Shown here: positions 36,371-44,431 of the stretch, in pieces
Layout: each line of letters starts with the position of its first letter
Numbering within the stretch: position 1 is the stretch's first letter
Source of the DNA: DASQZJ01 sp035638775
GTDB taxonomy: Bacteria; Pseudomonadota; Gammaproteobacteria; UBA5335; SLRW01
Reading direction: 5' to 3'
Length of the DNA: 57,465 bases
Assembly: GCA_035638775.1 (NCBI GenBank)
Contig: DASQZJ010000056.1
Span: 1-57,465, forward strand
Program-made: the position numbers and the translations under genes
Notes under the pieces: model-generated
Database searches by the model: none
The model's input: only the letters and a program-made list of their open reading frames with translations
What the model was told of the DNA's origin: nothing

Positions 36371-36946
36371 TTGCTGTTTCCCAAGGCCAGCGCGCAGCGG
36401 CGCGCGCTCCGGTCCGCCGGACAGTCGGGCGCGCCCCGGGGATTGCGGACGGTACTCAGTAACCACCCTTGTTGCCCACACCCGCCCGGGCAAAGACCCC
36501 GCCGTGCCGGATCGGGCGTTCGCCACTGCGGTAAGCCGGTATCCTTGCTGGTGGGCCGGAAAACGCCCGGTAGGGCGGCAGCAGGAGCGTGATGCTGACG
36601 CGGTGGCTGCCGGGCCCGTCGAGCTTTTACCTTGGCCCCGTAGTGTGGACCATCCGGCGCGGTCGTGGCCACCATCGCGCCGAAGCCGGTCCCGTCGCCT
36701 CCCTGGTCCCCGCGCAACGAAGTTCGCGCGCGGGGCGTTGTCGTCGAAGCCCGCGCCGTCGGCGGGCAAGGGCTGGAACAGGGGGGCGATCCTCGGCGCG
36801 GTGAGGGCGGAGAACATGGCCGCGTGGGCCCACCCGGTGTGGCCGGTGTCGATGGCCCCGGTCCGGCCGCGCATGAATCCCCGTCTGCCGGTTGGCGCGC
36901 CGGAAGAGGGAGGCGATAATGCCCGCGGGCAGCAGTGGAGAACCTC
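36371..36946. other. Long intergenic stretch, possibly holding a minus-strand gene remnant
   Basis: No intact gene. On the minus strand, two frames together give a protein-like run: AMFSALTAPRIAPLFQPLPA, then GFDDNAPRANFVARG, then after a frame change GTGFGAMVATTAPDGPHYGA, at roughly 36630-36830. It is unidentified, so a pseudogene is only a possibility. Confidence 0.25.
36892..36920 (+). promoter_or_regulatory. Candidate promoter of the DUF929 gene
   Basis: TTGGCG at 36892-36897 and GATAAT at 36915-36920, spacing 17, 26 bases before the ATG at 36947. Confidence 0.55.
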
Positions 36947-37780
36947 ATGACGAACAAGCGTGGATTGCTGGTTGCGCTGGCGCTGCTGATGGCGGGCGCC
37001 TGCGGTATCTCCGCATACGCGGGCTGGCCGGGCGGCAAGGCGAAGGATCCCTCCGCGTCGGCGAGCGGCGTGGACAAGCCGGTCCCGAAGAGCCTGTTGC
37101 AGCAGCTGCGCAAGGCAAGCGAAGCCGGTCTCGATTACGATCAGGCGCCACAGTCGAATTACTTCAAGCTGATCAGCGGACCGCGGGTGGCGTCCGGGAG
37201 CAAGGTCGGGGTGTTCTATCTGGGCGCCGATTTCTGCCCCTTTTGCGCCGGCCAGCGCTGGCCGCTGCTGCTGACGCTGATGCGCTTCGGCCATTTCCGC
37301 GGGGTCAAGTACATGCGGTCGTCCACGGACGATGTCTACCCCGATACGGTGACCTTTACCTTCTACCAGTCGCACTACCGCAGCGATTACATCGAGTTCA
37401 TCCCGGTCGAGTTCCGGGACCGCAAGGGCAAGCCGCTGCAGAGCCCGACCACGCAGCAGCGCAAGATCTACTCCAAGTTCGACGCCCCCCCGTACACGCG
37501 GTCCACCGGCGGCATTCCCTTCGTCTACATCGACGGGCAGTACCTGCTGACCCGGCCGCTGCTGATGCCGGGTGAGATCCAGCACATGGACTGGAAGCAG
37601 GTGGCGGCGGCACTGGAAAAGCGTGACAGTGCCCAGTTCCGCAAGCTGATGCCGCGGGTGAACCTGTTCACCGCGGTGCTGTGCCGGGTGGACGGCGGCA
37701 AGCCGGACAAGGTCTGCTCCGCTTCCGGGGTCGCGGCGGCCAACGGCAAGCTGGCCACCATGCAGATGACCGGGGACTAG
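36947..37780 (+). CDS. DUF929-family thioredoxin-like exported protein
   Basis: 277 residues from ATG 36947 with a GTGGAG ribosome-binding site. The hydrophobic N-terminal segment (MTNKRGLLVALALLMAGACG) could be a signal anchor or lipoprotein signal. The core carries VGVFYLGADFCPFCAGQRW, a CxxC (CPFC) redox motif in a thioredoxin-like fold, and a GIPFVYIDGQYLL strand with the cis-Pro-type segment. DUF929 was defined on archaeal acidophile proteins. An extracytoplasmic thiol-disulfide role is plausible but unproven. Two further cysteines occur near the C terminus. Confidence 0.85.
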   Translation: MTNKRGLLVALALLMAGACGISAYAGWPGGKAKDPSASASGVDKPVPKSLLQQLRKASEAGLDYDQAPQSNYFKLISGPRVASGSKVGVFYLGADFCPFCAGQRWPLLLTLMRFGHFRGVKYMRSSTDDVYPDTVTFTFYQSHYRSDYIEFIPVEFRDRKGKPLQSPTTQQRKIYSKFDAPPYTRSTGGIPFVYIDGQYLLTRPLLMPGEIQHMDWKQVAAALEKRDSAQFRKLMPRVNLFTAVLCRVDGGKPDKVCSASGVAAANGKLATMQMTGD

Positions 37781-37783
37781 CGG

Positions 37784-38707
37784 TTATTGCCGGGCGGTGA
37801 GGCGGCGTACGCTGCGCCGGTCCGCCAGGGTGAGCAGCCCCAGCGCGGCGATCACCACCGCGATCCCGGCGGCTTCCCAGCGCCCGGGCCGATCGCCCAG
37901 CTGGATCCAGGCCGAAAGGACGCCCACCACCGGAATCACGAGGGCGGACAGCCCACTGGAGCCGGCGGGAAGCCGCTGCAGTATGAACAGCCACAGGAGC
38001 CAGGCGACGCTCGTGCCCAGGAAGACGTTGTAGGCCAAGGCCACGTCGAAGGCCGGCGCCCAGCGGATCGGCGGCGCCGGAACGAGTATCGCGGCGACCG
38101 CCAGGGCTGCCGATCCGAGCACCAGCTGCCAGGCGTTGACGGCGACCAGCTGCCAGGTGTCATCGACCCGTATCTTCTTCGCGATCACGACGGCAACGGC
38201 CCAGTCCAGCCCGGCACCCGTCGCGAGGAGCGTGCTCGTCAGGTCAGGCGGGTGGTTCCATGGCTGCAGGATGCAGATCAGTCCGACGAAGCCCAGCGCA
38301 CCCGCGGTGAGCTTGAGTCCCGAGAGCGTCTCCCCCAGCAGTGGCACGGCCAGGATCAGCACCCAGAACGGCATCGTGTAGACCAGGACGGCGGTCATTC
38401 CGGCGTGTCCCAGGTACAGGGCAAAGCTGGTGAGCGAGACGAAGCCGATCGTCTGGAACAGTCCCAGCCAGGCCACGCGCGCCGGCATCGGCGGGCGCAG
38501 GGGCTTGTGCCTCATCCGCAGCAACAGCAGCATGAAAATCGCCGCTCCACCGGCCCGCAACGCCGCGAACTTGAACGGCGGCGCGTATGCCAGGGCGATT
38601 TTCATCACCACCCAGTTGTATCCCCAGATCAATGCGAGGACGAAGAGTGCCGCGTAGGCGGCGCGATGACGCGTCACGGGAAGCTGCTCCGGCATTGGAA
38701 CGGCCAT
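37784..38707 (-). CDS. EamA/DMT-superfamily transporter
   Basis: 307 residues from ATG 38707. About ten membrane helices form two EamA repeats (for example YAALFVLALIWGYNWVVMKI at the start and WAVAVVIAKKIRVDD opening the second repeat). The family exports metabolites such as amino acids; the substrate is not readable. It is convergent with the DUF929 gene (3-base gap) and lies just upstream of, and on the same strand as, the FUSC gene's 3' side. Confidence 0.9.
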   Translation of the reverse strand: MAVPMPEQLPVTRHRAAYAALFVLALIWGYNWVVMKIALAYAPPFKFAALRAGGAAIFMLLLLRMRHKPLRPPMPARVAWLGLFQTIGFVSLTSFALYLGHAGMTAVLVYTMPFWVLILAVPLLGETLSGLKLTAGALGFVGLICILQPWNHPPDLTSTLLATGAGLDWAVAVVIAKKIRVDDTWQLVAVNAWQLVLGSAALAVAAILVPAPPIRWAPAFDVALAYNVFLGTSVAWLLWLFILQRLPAGSSGLSALVIPVVGVLSAWIQLGDRPGRWEAAGIAVVIAALGLLTLADRRSVRRLTARQ

Positions 38708-38759
38708 TTTGCCATAACGGCCGGGCAGCTTTGTGCGCGCGCAATGCCGCCATCGCCGC

Positions 38760-40898
38760 TCACGACGGCGCCGGCCCGGGCCCGGCAGTTCCCAGCGCGG
38801 CCCGCAGACTGTTGATGTCGCCGATGATGCTCCCCACCAACTCATCGATGGCGCGCGGGTTGGGGCCACCGACCGGGGCTGTCCCGATCCCTGTCCGCTG
38901 CAGCTGCAGCCAGGCGTGCTCGAGAGAATCGTCGGCGGGCGGGTATCGTCCATCGCGGAGCGCGTCCTCGATGCTCCGCAGGGCCCGGTCGAAAGCTTCG
39001 GTGAGCTCGCCGAGCGGCGGTATCCTGCCCGGCGTCTCGTGCAGGTAGATCGACAGCCGGCTTATGTGCCGGCCCAGGCGCTCGAGGTGCGTGACCATTG
39101 CCATGGCGTCCCGCGGTTGCCACCGCACCCGCCGCGGCTCCATCAGCATGCGTTCCAGCGACGCGCGGGCGTTGCTCGCGGTGAGCTCGACCCGGGCGCG
39201 CAGCCCCGCCAGAGGCCAGTCCGGCTCCAGTCCGCGGACGGTCGCTGCCAGCAGGGCCGCGAGGTACTCCCGATTGGCCTGGACCCCGTCCGCAACCTGG
39301 TCCGGAAGCCAGCGGTATTCCCAGCTCGGCCACAGCGCATAACCCGCGACCAGGGCCAGCACCGCGCCGGCCAGCGTGTCCCCGATGCGGTTGACGATCT
39401 CGGCCCAGGGCTGGTGGGTCATCAGGGTCAGCAGCAGGATGATCAGCGGCGTGAGAAAGACCACCGCGAGCCAGTACCGCTGGCGGAACAGCAGCAGGGT
39501 GAGGAACAGGCAGGCCAGGATCGCGGCATCGAGCATCACGCTGCCGTGGAACAGGAAGATCAGGAGCCCCGCGAGCAGCGCGCCCAGAAGGGTACCCCCG
39601 GTGCGCTGCAGGGCCCTGCTGAGAGTGGCGCCGAGCTGCGGCTGCAGGACGATCAACACGGTGAGCGGAATCCAGATGCCGTGCGGAACGTGCAGCAGCA
39701 GGTAGATGGCCGTGCCCGCCGCGGTGGCGAACGCGACCCGCAGGGCGTGACGGAACACCAGTGAGCGGAAGCTCAGGTTGGCGCGTACCAGTGCCGGGTC
39801 CAGATCGGGAAACGCCGGACCGTTCAGCGGCGGCAGCAGACCCCGCGGCCCGGCCCGGATTCCGGACAGACGGTCGGCGACCCTGCGGGCGGTCTCGAGC
39901 TGGCGGGTGATCACGTTGACGAACGTGCCGATCTCCTCGAGCGGCGCCGAGTCCGGCAGGCCGCGGCTGCTGCGCTGCCATTCGTCGAGGCGCCGGTAGA
40001 CGGGCGCCATGTCGGGCGCGGGGGCCCGATCGAGCAGGGCGGTGCCGATCGCCGCGCAGAGGATCTCGAAGGCTTGCAGGAGCGAGCGGAGCGCTTGCGT
40101 CGTCCCGGGTGACAGGCGAGCGGTGTCGGGGTGACTGAGAGCGCCGCCCAGGCCGGCGGCGACGGCGTCGATGCGTGAGGCGGCGCGCAGCAGCACGATC
40201 AGGTCGGAAAGAAACGGGGGCGGGGTCCCGGAAGCGCCGAGCGCCGTGCCCAGGCTCTGGCCCGCCTGGTCCAGCGCGCCTTTGACGCGCTGACGGCGGG
40301 CCACGAGCTCGGCCTCGCGCGCGGGGTCGTCCTCGCCGCCCCGCGCCCGCAGGGTGTTCAGGGTCACGCCCAACTGGCGGAAACACTCCCCGATCTCGTA
40401 GCGGACCCGGCGGTACGGACGCAGCCGCCATACCGCCAGGGCGACGAGGATCGTCCACAGCGCTCCCGCGAGGTAGTAACCGGCGAAGTACAGGCTGTGC
40501 AGGAGGTCCGCGGGGATCTCCAGGCCGACCACGAAGACGATGCCGGCGATCAGGCCGATGCTCGTGCCAGCCGCTCCGAACAGGCGCGCCATGCCACCCG
40601 CCAGGGCGACGGCAAACATCAGCACCACGGCCAGCCACCACAGCTGGCGGGCCTGCATGCCGGCCACCAGGATCAACGGCACGATCAGAGCGATGGCCAG
40701 CATTACCGCCAGTCGTTGCCGGTACGGCCCGCCGGAATCGGCGATGGAAAGGTTGAGCACGGCGATCGTCGCGAACAGCGCACCCGCCGGCTGCCCCGCC
40801 TGGCGCAACAGCAGGAAGGCGGCGGCTGCTGCCGCCGTCCCCCGCAGCGCGGCGGAGAATGCGATGCGCCAGGTGCCGGATGTCAGGGGGTTCGCCAT
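38760..40898 (-). CDS. FUSC-family inner membrane protein
   Basis: 712 residues from ATG 40898 (an upstream in-frame ATG at 40952 is possible). It has the duplicated architecture of the aromatic-acid exporter/FUSC group: an N-terminal membrane block at about 15-155, a cytoplasmic helical region, a second block at about 385-520 with HVPHGIWIPLTVLIVLQPQL and a C-terminal helical domain. Relatives such as AaeB export hydroxybenzoates, but many function with unknown substrate. No membrane-fusion partner is adjacent. Confidence 0.88.
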   Translation of the reverse strand: MANPLTSGTWRIAFSAALRGTAAAAAAFLLLRQAGQPAGALFATIAVLNLSIADSGGPYRQRLAVMLAIALIVPLILVAGMQARQLWWLAVVLMFAVALAGGMARLFGAAGTSIGLIAGIVFVVGLEIPADLLHSLYFAGYYLAGALWTILVALAVWRLRPYRRVRYEIGECFRQLGVTLNTLRARGGEDDPAREAELVARRQRVKGALDQAGQSLGTALGASGTPPPFLSDLIVLLRAASRIDAVAAGLGGALSHPDTARLSPGTTQALRSLLQAFEILCAAIGTALLDRAPAPDMAPVYRRLDEWQRSSRGLPDSAPLEEIGTFVNVITRQLETARRVADRLSGIRAGPRGLLPPLNGPAFPDLDPALVRANLSFRSLVFRHALRVAFATAAGTAIYLLLHVPHGIWIPLTVLIVLQPQLGATLSRALQRTGGTLLGALLAGLLIFLFHGSVMLDAAILACLFLTLLLFRQRYWLAVVFLTPLIILLLTLMTHQPWAEIVNRIGDTLAGAVLALVAGYALWPSWEYRWLPDQVADGVQANREYLAALLAATVRGLEPDWPLAGLRARVELTASNARASLERMLMEPRRVRWQPRDAMAMVTHLERLGRHISRLSIYLHETPGRIPPLGELTEAFDRALRSIEDALRDGRYPPADDSLEHAWLQLQRTGIGTAPVGGPNPRAIDELVGSIIGDINSLRAALGTAGPGPAPS

Positions 40899-40973
40899 GG
40901 GCTCCGGTCCGACGAAGCTTCGGGAGGTATCCGGGGTCCGGCGATGATACACGCTCCCGGTGCGCCGGGGGCG

Positions 40974-41630
40974 TCAGGCCCGGTGCGCGGCAGCGGTCAT
41001 CAGGCTCCACGGCCAGGATGCGCGATATCGTTCGAGACGCACGCCGGCGAAGCCGGCCCGCTGCAGGAGCGCGCGGAGCCGGTCCGCCCGGTAGAGGTGC
41101 AGCGGCGCCGGCCGCCGCAGCCGCAGCCAGGCGGCATAGAGGCGGCAGGCGATGGCGTCACCGGACCAGTCGGTGATTACCACCCGGCCGCCCGGCCGGA
41201 GCACGCGCGAGATCTCCCGGAGGGCGCCGGCAGCCGCCTCGGCCGGGAGATGGTGGAGCACGCTGGTGCATACCACGGCGTCGAACACCGAGCCGGTGAA
41301 CGGCAGCCGCTGGGCGCGCGCCGCGCACACGCTTACCCTGGCGGGCAGACGCGCGCGGGCCAGCTCACGCATCTCCGGCACCGGCTCCACGCCGGTCAGC
41401 CGGGCACGCGGATACGCCAGCGCGAGCCGGTCCAGCAACACCCCGGTGCCGCAGCCGACATCCAGCAGGTCTGCGTCCCCGGTCAGGGGCAGGCAGGCGA
41501 CGGTGCGCTCGACGGTGACCCCGAGGTAGTGCGCCCAGCGACGGTCGTATTCGCGGGCGAGCGTCCGGTATTCCCGACGCACGGCCGAATCGTGGTCCCG
41601 GCTTCCGGTCAAGCTGTTCCTCCTGCTCAC
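40974..41630 (-). CDS. Class I SAM-dependent methyltransferase
   Basis: 218 residues. The Rossmann SAM-binding motif I LLDVGCGTGVLLDRLA, motif II-like TGVEP, AQRLPFTGSVFDAVVCTSVL and LRPGGRVVITDW are all clear, placing it in the Methyltransf_11 group. The substrate is unknown. It lies 76 bases upstream of the FUSC gene on the same strand and may be co-transcribed. Confidence 0.9.
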   Translation of the reverse strand: MSRRNSLTGSRDHDSAVRREYRTLAREYDRRWAHYLGVTVERTVACLPLTGDADLLDVGCGTGVLLDRLALAYPRARLTGVEPVPEMRELARARLPARVSVCAARAQRLPFTGSVFDAVVCTSVLHHLPAEAAAGALREISRVLRPGGRVVITDWSGDAIACRLYAAWLRLRRPAPLHLYRADRLRALLQRAGFAGVRLERYRASWPWSLMTAAAHRA

Positions 41631-42140
41631 GCGGCCCGGAGAATGTTACTCGACCGGACCGACCCGAGGCGACCGGACGGGGGACACGGCGGCCGCAACT
41701 GCGCTGCGGCGTGCGAGCCGATCTTGGCGTTCGCCTGTCGCCAGCCGCCGTGCCTGGCGTGTCTGCCCACTGCTACCGGCCGGGCACCCGTGTCACGGCA
41801 ACGAACCGGCCGCGGACCATCCACGATTCCGGCGACCTCCAGGGCAGCTCGGGCCAGCGCAACCCGGGCCGGTGCCGGGGCCAGGGAGGGGCGGCCGCCC
41901 GCGGGACCCCGTGTTGCATTGCCCGGCCCGAACGCCTCGCCGCCGCTTCCCGCGCGGCCCCTGTACGGGTGGCGAGTCCGGTACAACTTGAGACCGCGCG
42001 CACGGGGCTGTTATAGATCCCACTAGGCACGCACTCCCGGATCTTGCGTTCCGACCGTCGCTCGTTGACCACCGGAGGGCGGCTGTTGCTCGTCTCCCGT
42101 GGCCGGGCAGGCGCGTCGGCGCACGGGAACAGGAGACAGC
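41631..42140. other. Long intergenic region between methyltransferase and BCCT genes
   Basis: No supported gene. It has a weak 9-base inverted repeat (CACGGCGGC at 41685, GCCGCCGTG at 41744) and the BCCT promoter near its right end. Confidence 0.4.
41988..42017 (+). promoter_or_regulatory. Extended -10 promoter of the BCCT-Hsp20 pair
   Basis: TTGAGA at 41988-41993, then 18 bases, then TGT plus TATAGA at 42012-42017. The leader to the ATG is about 120 bases. Confidence 0.6.
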
Positions 42141-43748
42141 ATGACCGAGCGAATCCGAGCCTACCTGAACGAGCACACCAACCCCCCGGTGTTCCTGATC
42201 TCCGGGGCGGTGATGATCACGCTGGTGGTGCTGGCGGTCCTGGCCCCCACTGCATTCGGCCGCATCGCCCACGAGGTGGAGAACTTCATCACCACCTACT
42301 TTGGCTGGTTCTACATTCTCAGCGCGACGTTCTTTCTGGTGTTCGTGCTGATCCTGATGGTCAGCCGCTGGGGCAGTCTCCGGCTCGGCCCGGACGATTC
42401 CCGGCCCGAGTACGACACCTGGTCCTGGGTGTGCATGATGTTCACCGCCGGCATGGGCATCGGGCTGGTCTACTACGGCGTCTCCGAGCCGATCGCGCAC
42501 TTCAAGCACCCGCCGGTGGGCCCCGGCGGAACGGCGCACGCGGCCGAGGTGGCGATGAACTACACGTTCTTCCACTGGGGGCTGCACCCGTGGGCGATCT
42601 ACATCGTGCTGGGCCTGGCGCTCGGTTACTTCTCCTTCCGCAAAGGACTGCCCCTCAAGCCGGCGGCGGCGTTCTATCCGCTCATCGGAGACCAGATCTA
42701 CGGCCCGGTCGGCCACTCGATCGACATCCTCGCGGTGTTCGGCACCCTGTTCGGGCTGGCGACCTCGATCGGTTTCGGCGCCACCCAGATCGCCGCCGGG
42801 CTCAATGACCTGTTCGGCATCCCGGACAACCTGATGGTCCAGCTGCTGGTCATCGGCGTGGTCGAAGGGGTCGCCATCATCAGCGTCATGCTGGGCATCG
42901 ACGCCGGCATCCGCCGGCTGTCCGTGATCAACATGTGGCTGGCGATCGCGCTGTGTCTGTTCGTGTTCGCCGTGGGGCCGACCCTGTACCTGCTGAACAC
43001 GCTGATGACCGACACAGGCTACTACCTGCAGCACCTGACCCAGACCAGCCTGACGATCTTCACGCACGGCAAGGGAGAGCGGTTCCAGGCGAACTGGACG
43101 CTGTTCTACTGGGGCTGGTGGATATCCTGGTCACCTTTCGTCGGGATGTTCATCGCGCGGATATCCTACGGGTACACGATCCGCAAGTTCATCGCCGGGA
43201 CGCTGCTGATCCCGACGGGCGCGTCCGTGGTCTGGTTCGTGGTGTTCGGGCAGAGCGCGTTGCATGACCTGCTGGCCGGCGGCAATCACGCTCTCTACAC
43301 CGCCAGCGCGCCGCATGCCGTGTTCGTGCTGCTGGAGCAGCTGCCGGTCTCGGGCATCGTCGCCGCGCTGGCCTCGGTCGTGACCATCATCGTGGTCACC
43401 CTGTTCTTCGCCACGTCTTCCGACTCCGGCTCGCTGGTGGTGGACATCCTGACCAATGGCGGGGATCCGCACCCCATCTGGCAGCAGCGCCTGTTCTGGG
43501 CCACGATGGAGGGCGTGGTCGCCATGGTGCTGCTGGTGGCGGGCACGCTCTCCCGCGGGAACGCCCTCGACGCCCTGCAGACCAGTGCGGTGACCTCGGG
43601 GCTCCCGTTTTGCGCCGTGCTCCTGATCATGTGCTACACCCTGGTCCGGTCGCTCGGACAGGAGCGGGTGCCGGTGCACGGCACCACGGAGGAAGACCGC
43701 GGCCGCTCGCGATTCCGTCGATCCAGTCAGAGGAGAGGGCAGTCATGA
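42141..43748 (+). CDS. BCCT-family transporter (betaine/choline/carnitine type)
   Basis: 535 residues from ATG 42141 with an AGGAGA ribosome-binding site. About twelve membrane helices. Family landmarks are MFTAGMGIGLVYYGVSEPI, the Gly-rich sodium-site region, and the tryptophan-rich FYWGWWISWSPFVGMFIARI forming the trimethylammonium box. The short charged C-terminal tail suggests a non- or weakly osmosensing form. It probably imports glycine betaine or a relative for osmoprotection. Its stop overlaps the Hsp20 start by 4 bases. Confidence 0.95.
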   Translation: MTERIRAYLNEHTNPPVFLISGAVMITLVVLAVLAPTAFGRIAHEVENFITTYFGWFYILSATFFLVFVLILMVSRWGSLRLGPDDSRPEYDTWSWVCMMFTAGMGIGLVYYGVSEPIAHFKHPPVGPGGTAHAAEVAMNYTFFHWGLHPWAIYIVLGLALGYFSFRKGLPLKPAAAFYPLIGDQIYGPVGHSIDILAVFGTLFGLATSIGFGATQIAAGLNDLFGIPDNLMVQLLVIGVVEGVAIISVMLGIDAGIRRLSVINMWLAIALCLFVFAVGPTLYLLNTLMTDTGYYLQHLTQTSLTIFTHGKGERFQANWTLFYWGWWISWSPFVGMFIARISYGYTIRKFIAGTLLIPTGASVVWFVVFGQSALHDLLAGGNHALYTASAPHAVFVLLEQLPVSGIVAALASVVTIIVVTLFFATSSDSGSLVVDILTNGGDPHPIWQQRLFWATMEGVVAMVLLVAGTLSRGNALDALQTSAVTSGLPFCAVLLIMCYTLVRSLGQERVPVHGTTEEDRGRSRFRRSSQRRGQS

Positions 43749-44218
43749 GCAAGCGCCAGCGCAACCCGTTCCGGGGGTTCGTCGACGTGATGAGCGAGCT
43801 CAACCGGGTCCAGCACAACTGGATGCAGCACGCCGAGGAGGAGGGCGGCGGGGCCCGCACTCATGCCACCGCCTGGGTGCCGCCCGCCGACATCTTTGCC
43901 CGCGGCAACGACCTGGTCATCCGCTGCGAGCTGGCCGGCATGCGTTACCGGGATCTGGAGGTCAGCGTCAGCAACGGCGTCCTGACCATCTCGGGCGAGC
44001 GCCATAGCGAGCTGGACGATTCGAAGGTCAGCTACTACACGCGTGAGCGCCACTACGGCACCTTCCGCCGCACGATGATCCTCCCCGAGGGGATCGACTC
44101 CCGGGAGATCGCCGCGCAGTTCGAGAATGGCCTGCTGGAGGTCACCGTCAGGGGCGGCGCGGGCCAGCGCAGCGCGCGCATCGACATCCAGCTGCCCGAG
44201 GACGAGGGCAACGGCTAG
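43745..44218 (+). CDS. Small heat-shock protein, Hsp20/alpha-crystallin family
   Basis: ATP-independent holdase of 157 residues. The alpha-crystallin domain spans about 42-140 with WVPPADIFARGNDLVIRCEL, the GVLTISGERH strand and the A-x-F-x-NGLLEVTV motif. An IxI-like IDIQL lies near the C terminus. ATG 43745 overlaps the BCCT stop (ATGA), so the two are translationally coupled, an unusual pairing of osmolyte uptake and chaperone. lon follows after about 210 bases. Confidence 0.95.
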   Translation: MSKRQRNPFRGFVDVMSELNRVQHNWMQHAEEEGGGARTHATAWVPPADIFARGNDLVIRCELAGMRYRDLEVSVSNGVLTISGERHSELDDSKVSYYTRERHYGTFRRTMILPEGIDSREIAAQFENGLLEVTVRGGAGQRSARIDIQLPEDEGNG

Positions 44219-44302
44219 GGTCGAACCCGGGCCGGGCCGCACAGGCTGTCTCGCCTGTCTCAGCGGCCGGCTCCACGGCCTGCCCGCGCGGGGCCGCCGT
44301 CC

Positions 44303-44316
44303 TTGACGACGGTCAA
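44303..44316. promoter_or_regulatory. Small palindrome upstream of lon
   Basis: TTGACGACGGTCAA, 5-base arms around a 4-base centre, about 115 bases before the lon start. It could be an operator; no known consensus is matched. Confidence 0.25.
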
Positions 44317-44431
44317 TACGGGATCCGGCGGTGGCGCTACGGTAGTGGCATCCCCGCAAACGCCGCCCCGGGGCGCTGCCGGCGGCCGGGCGGATCCGGC
44401 ACGGGCACGGCGGCCCGGAAGGTCTGGTGGC

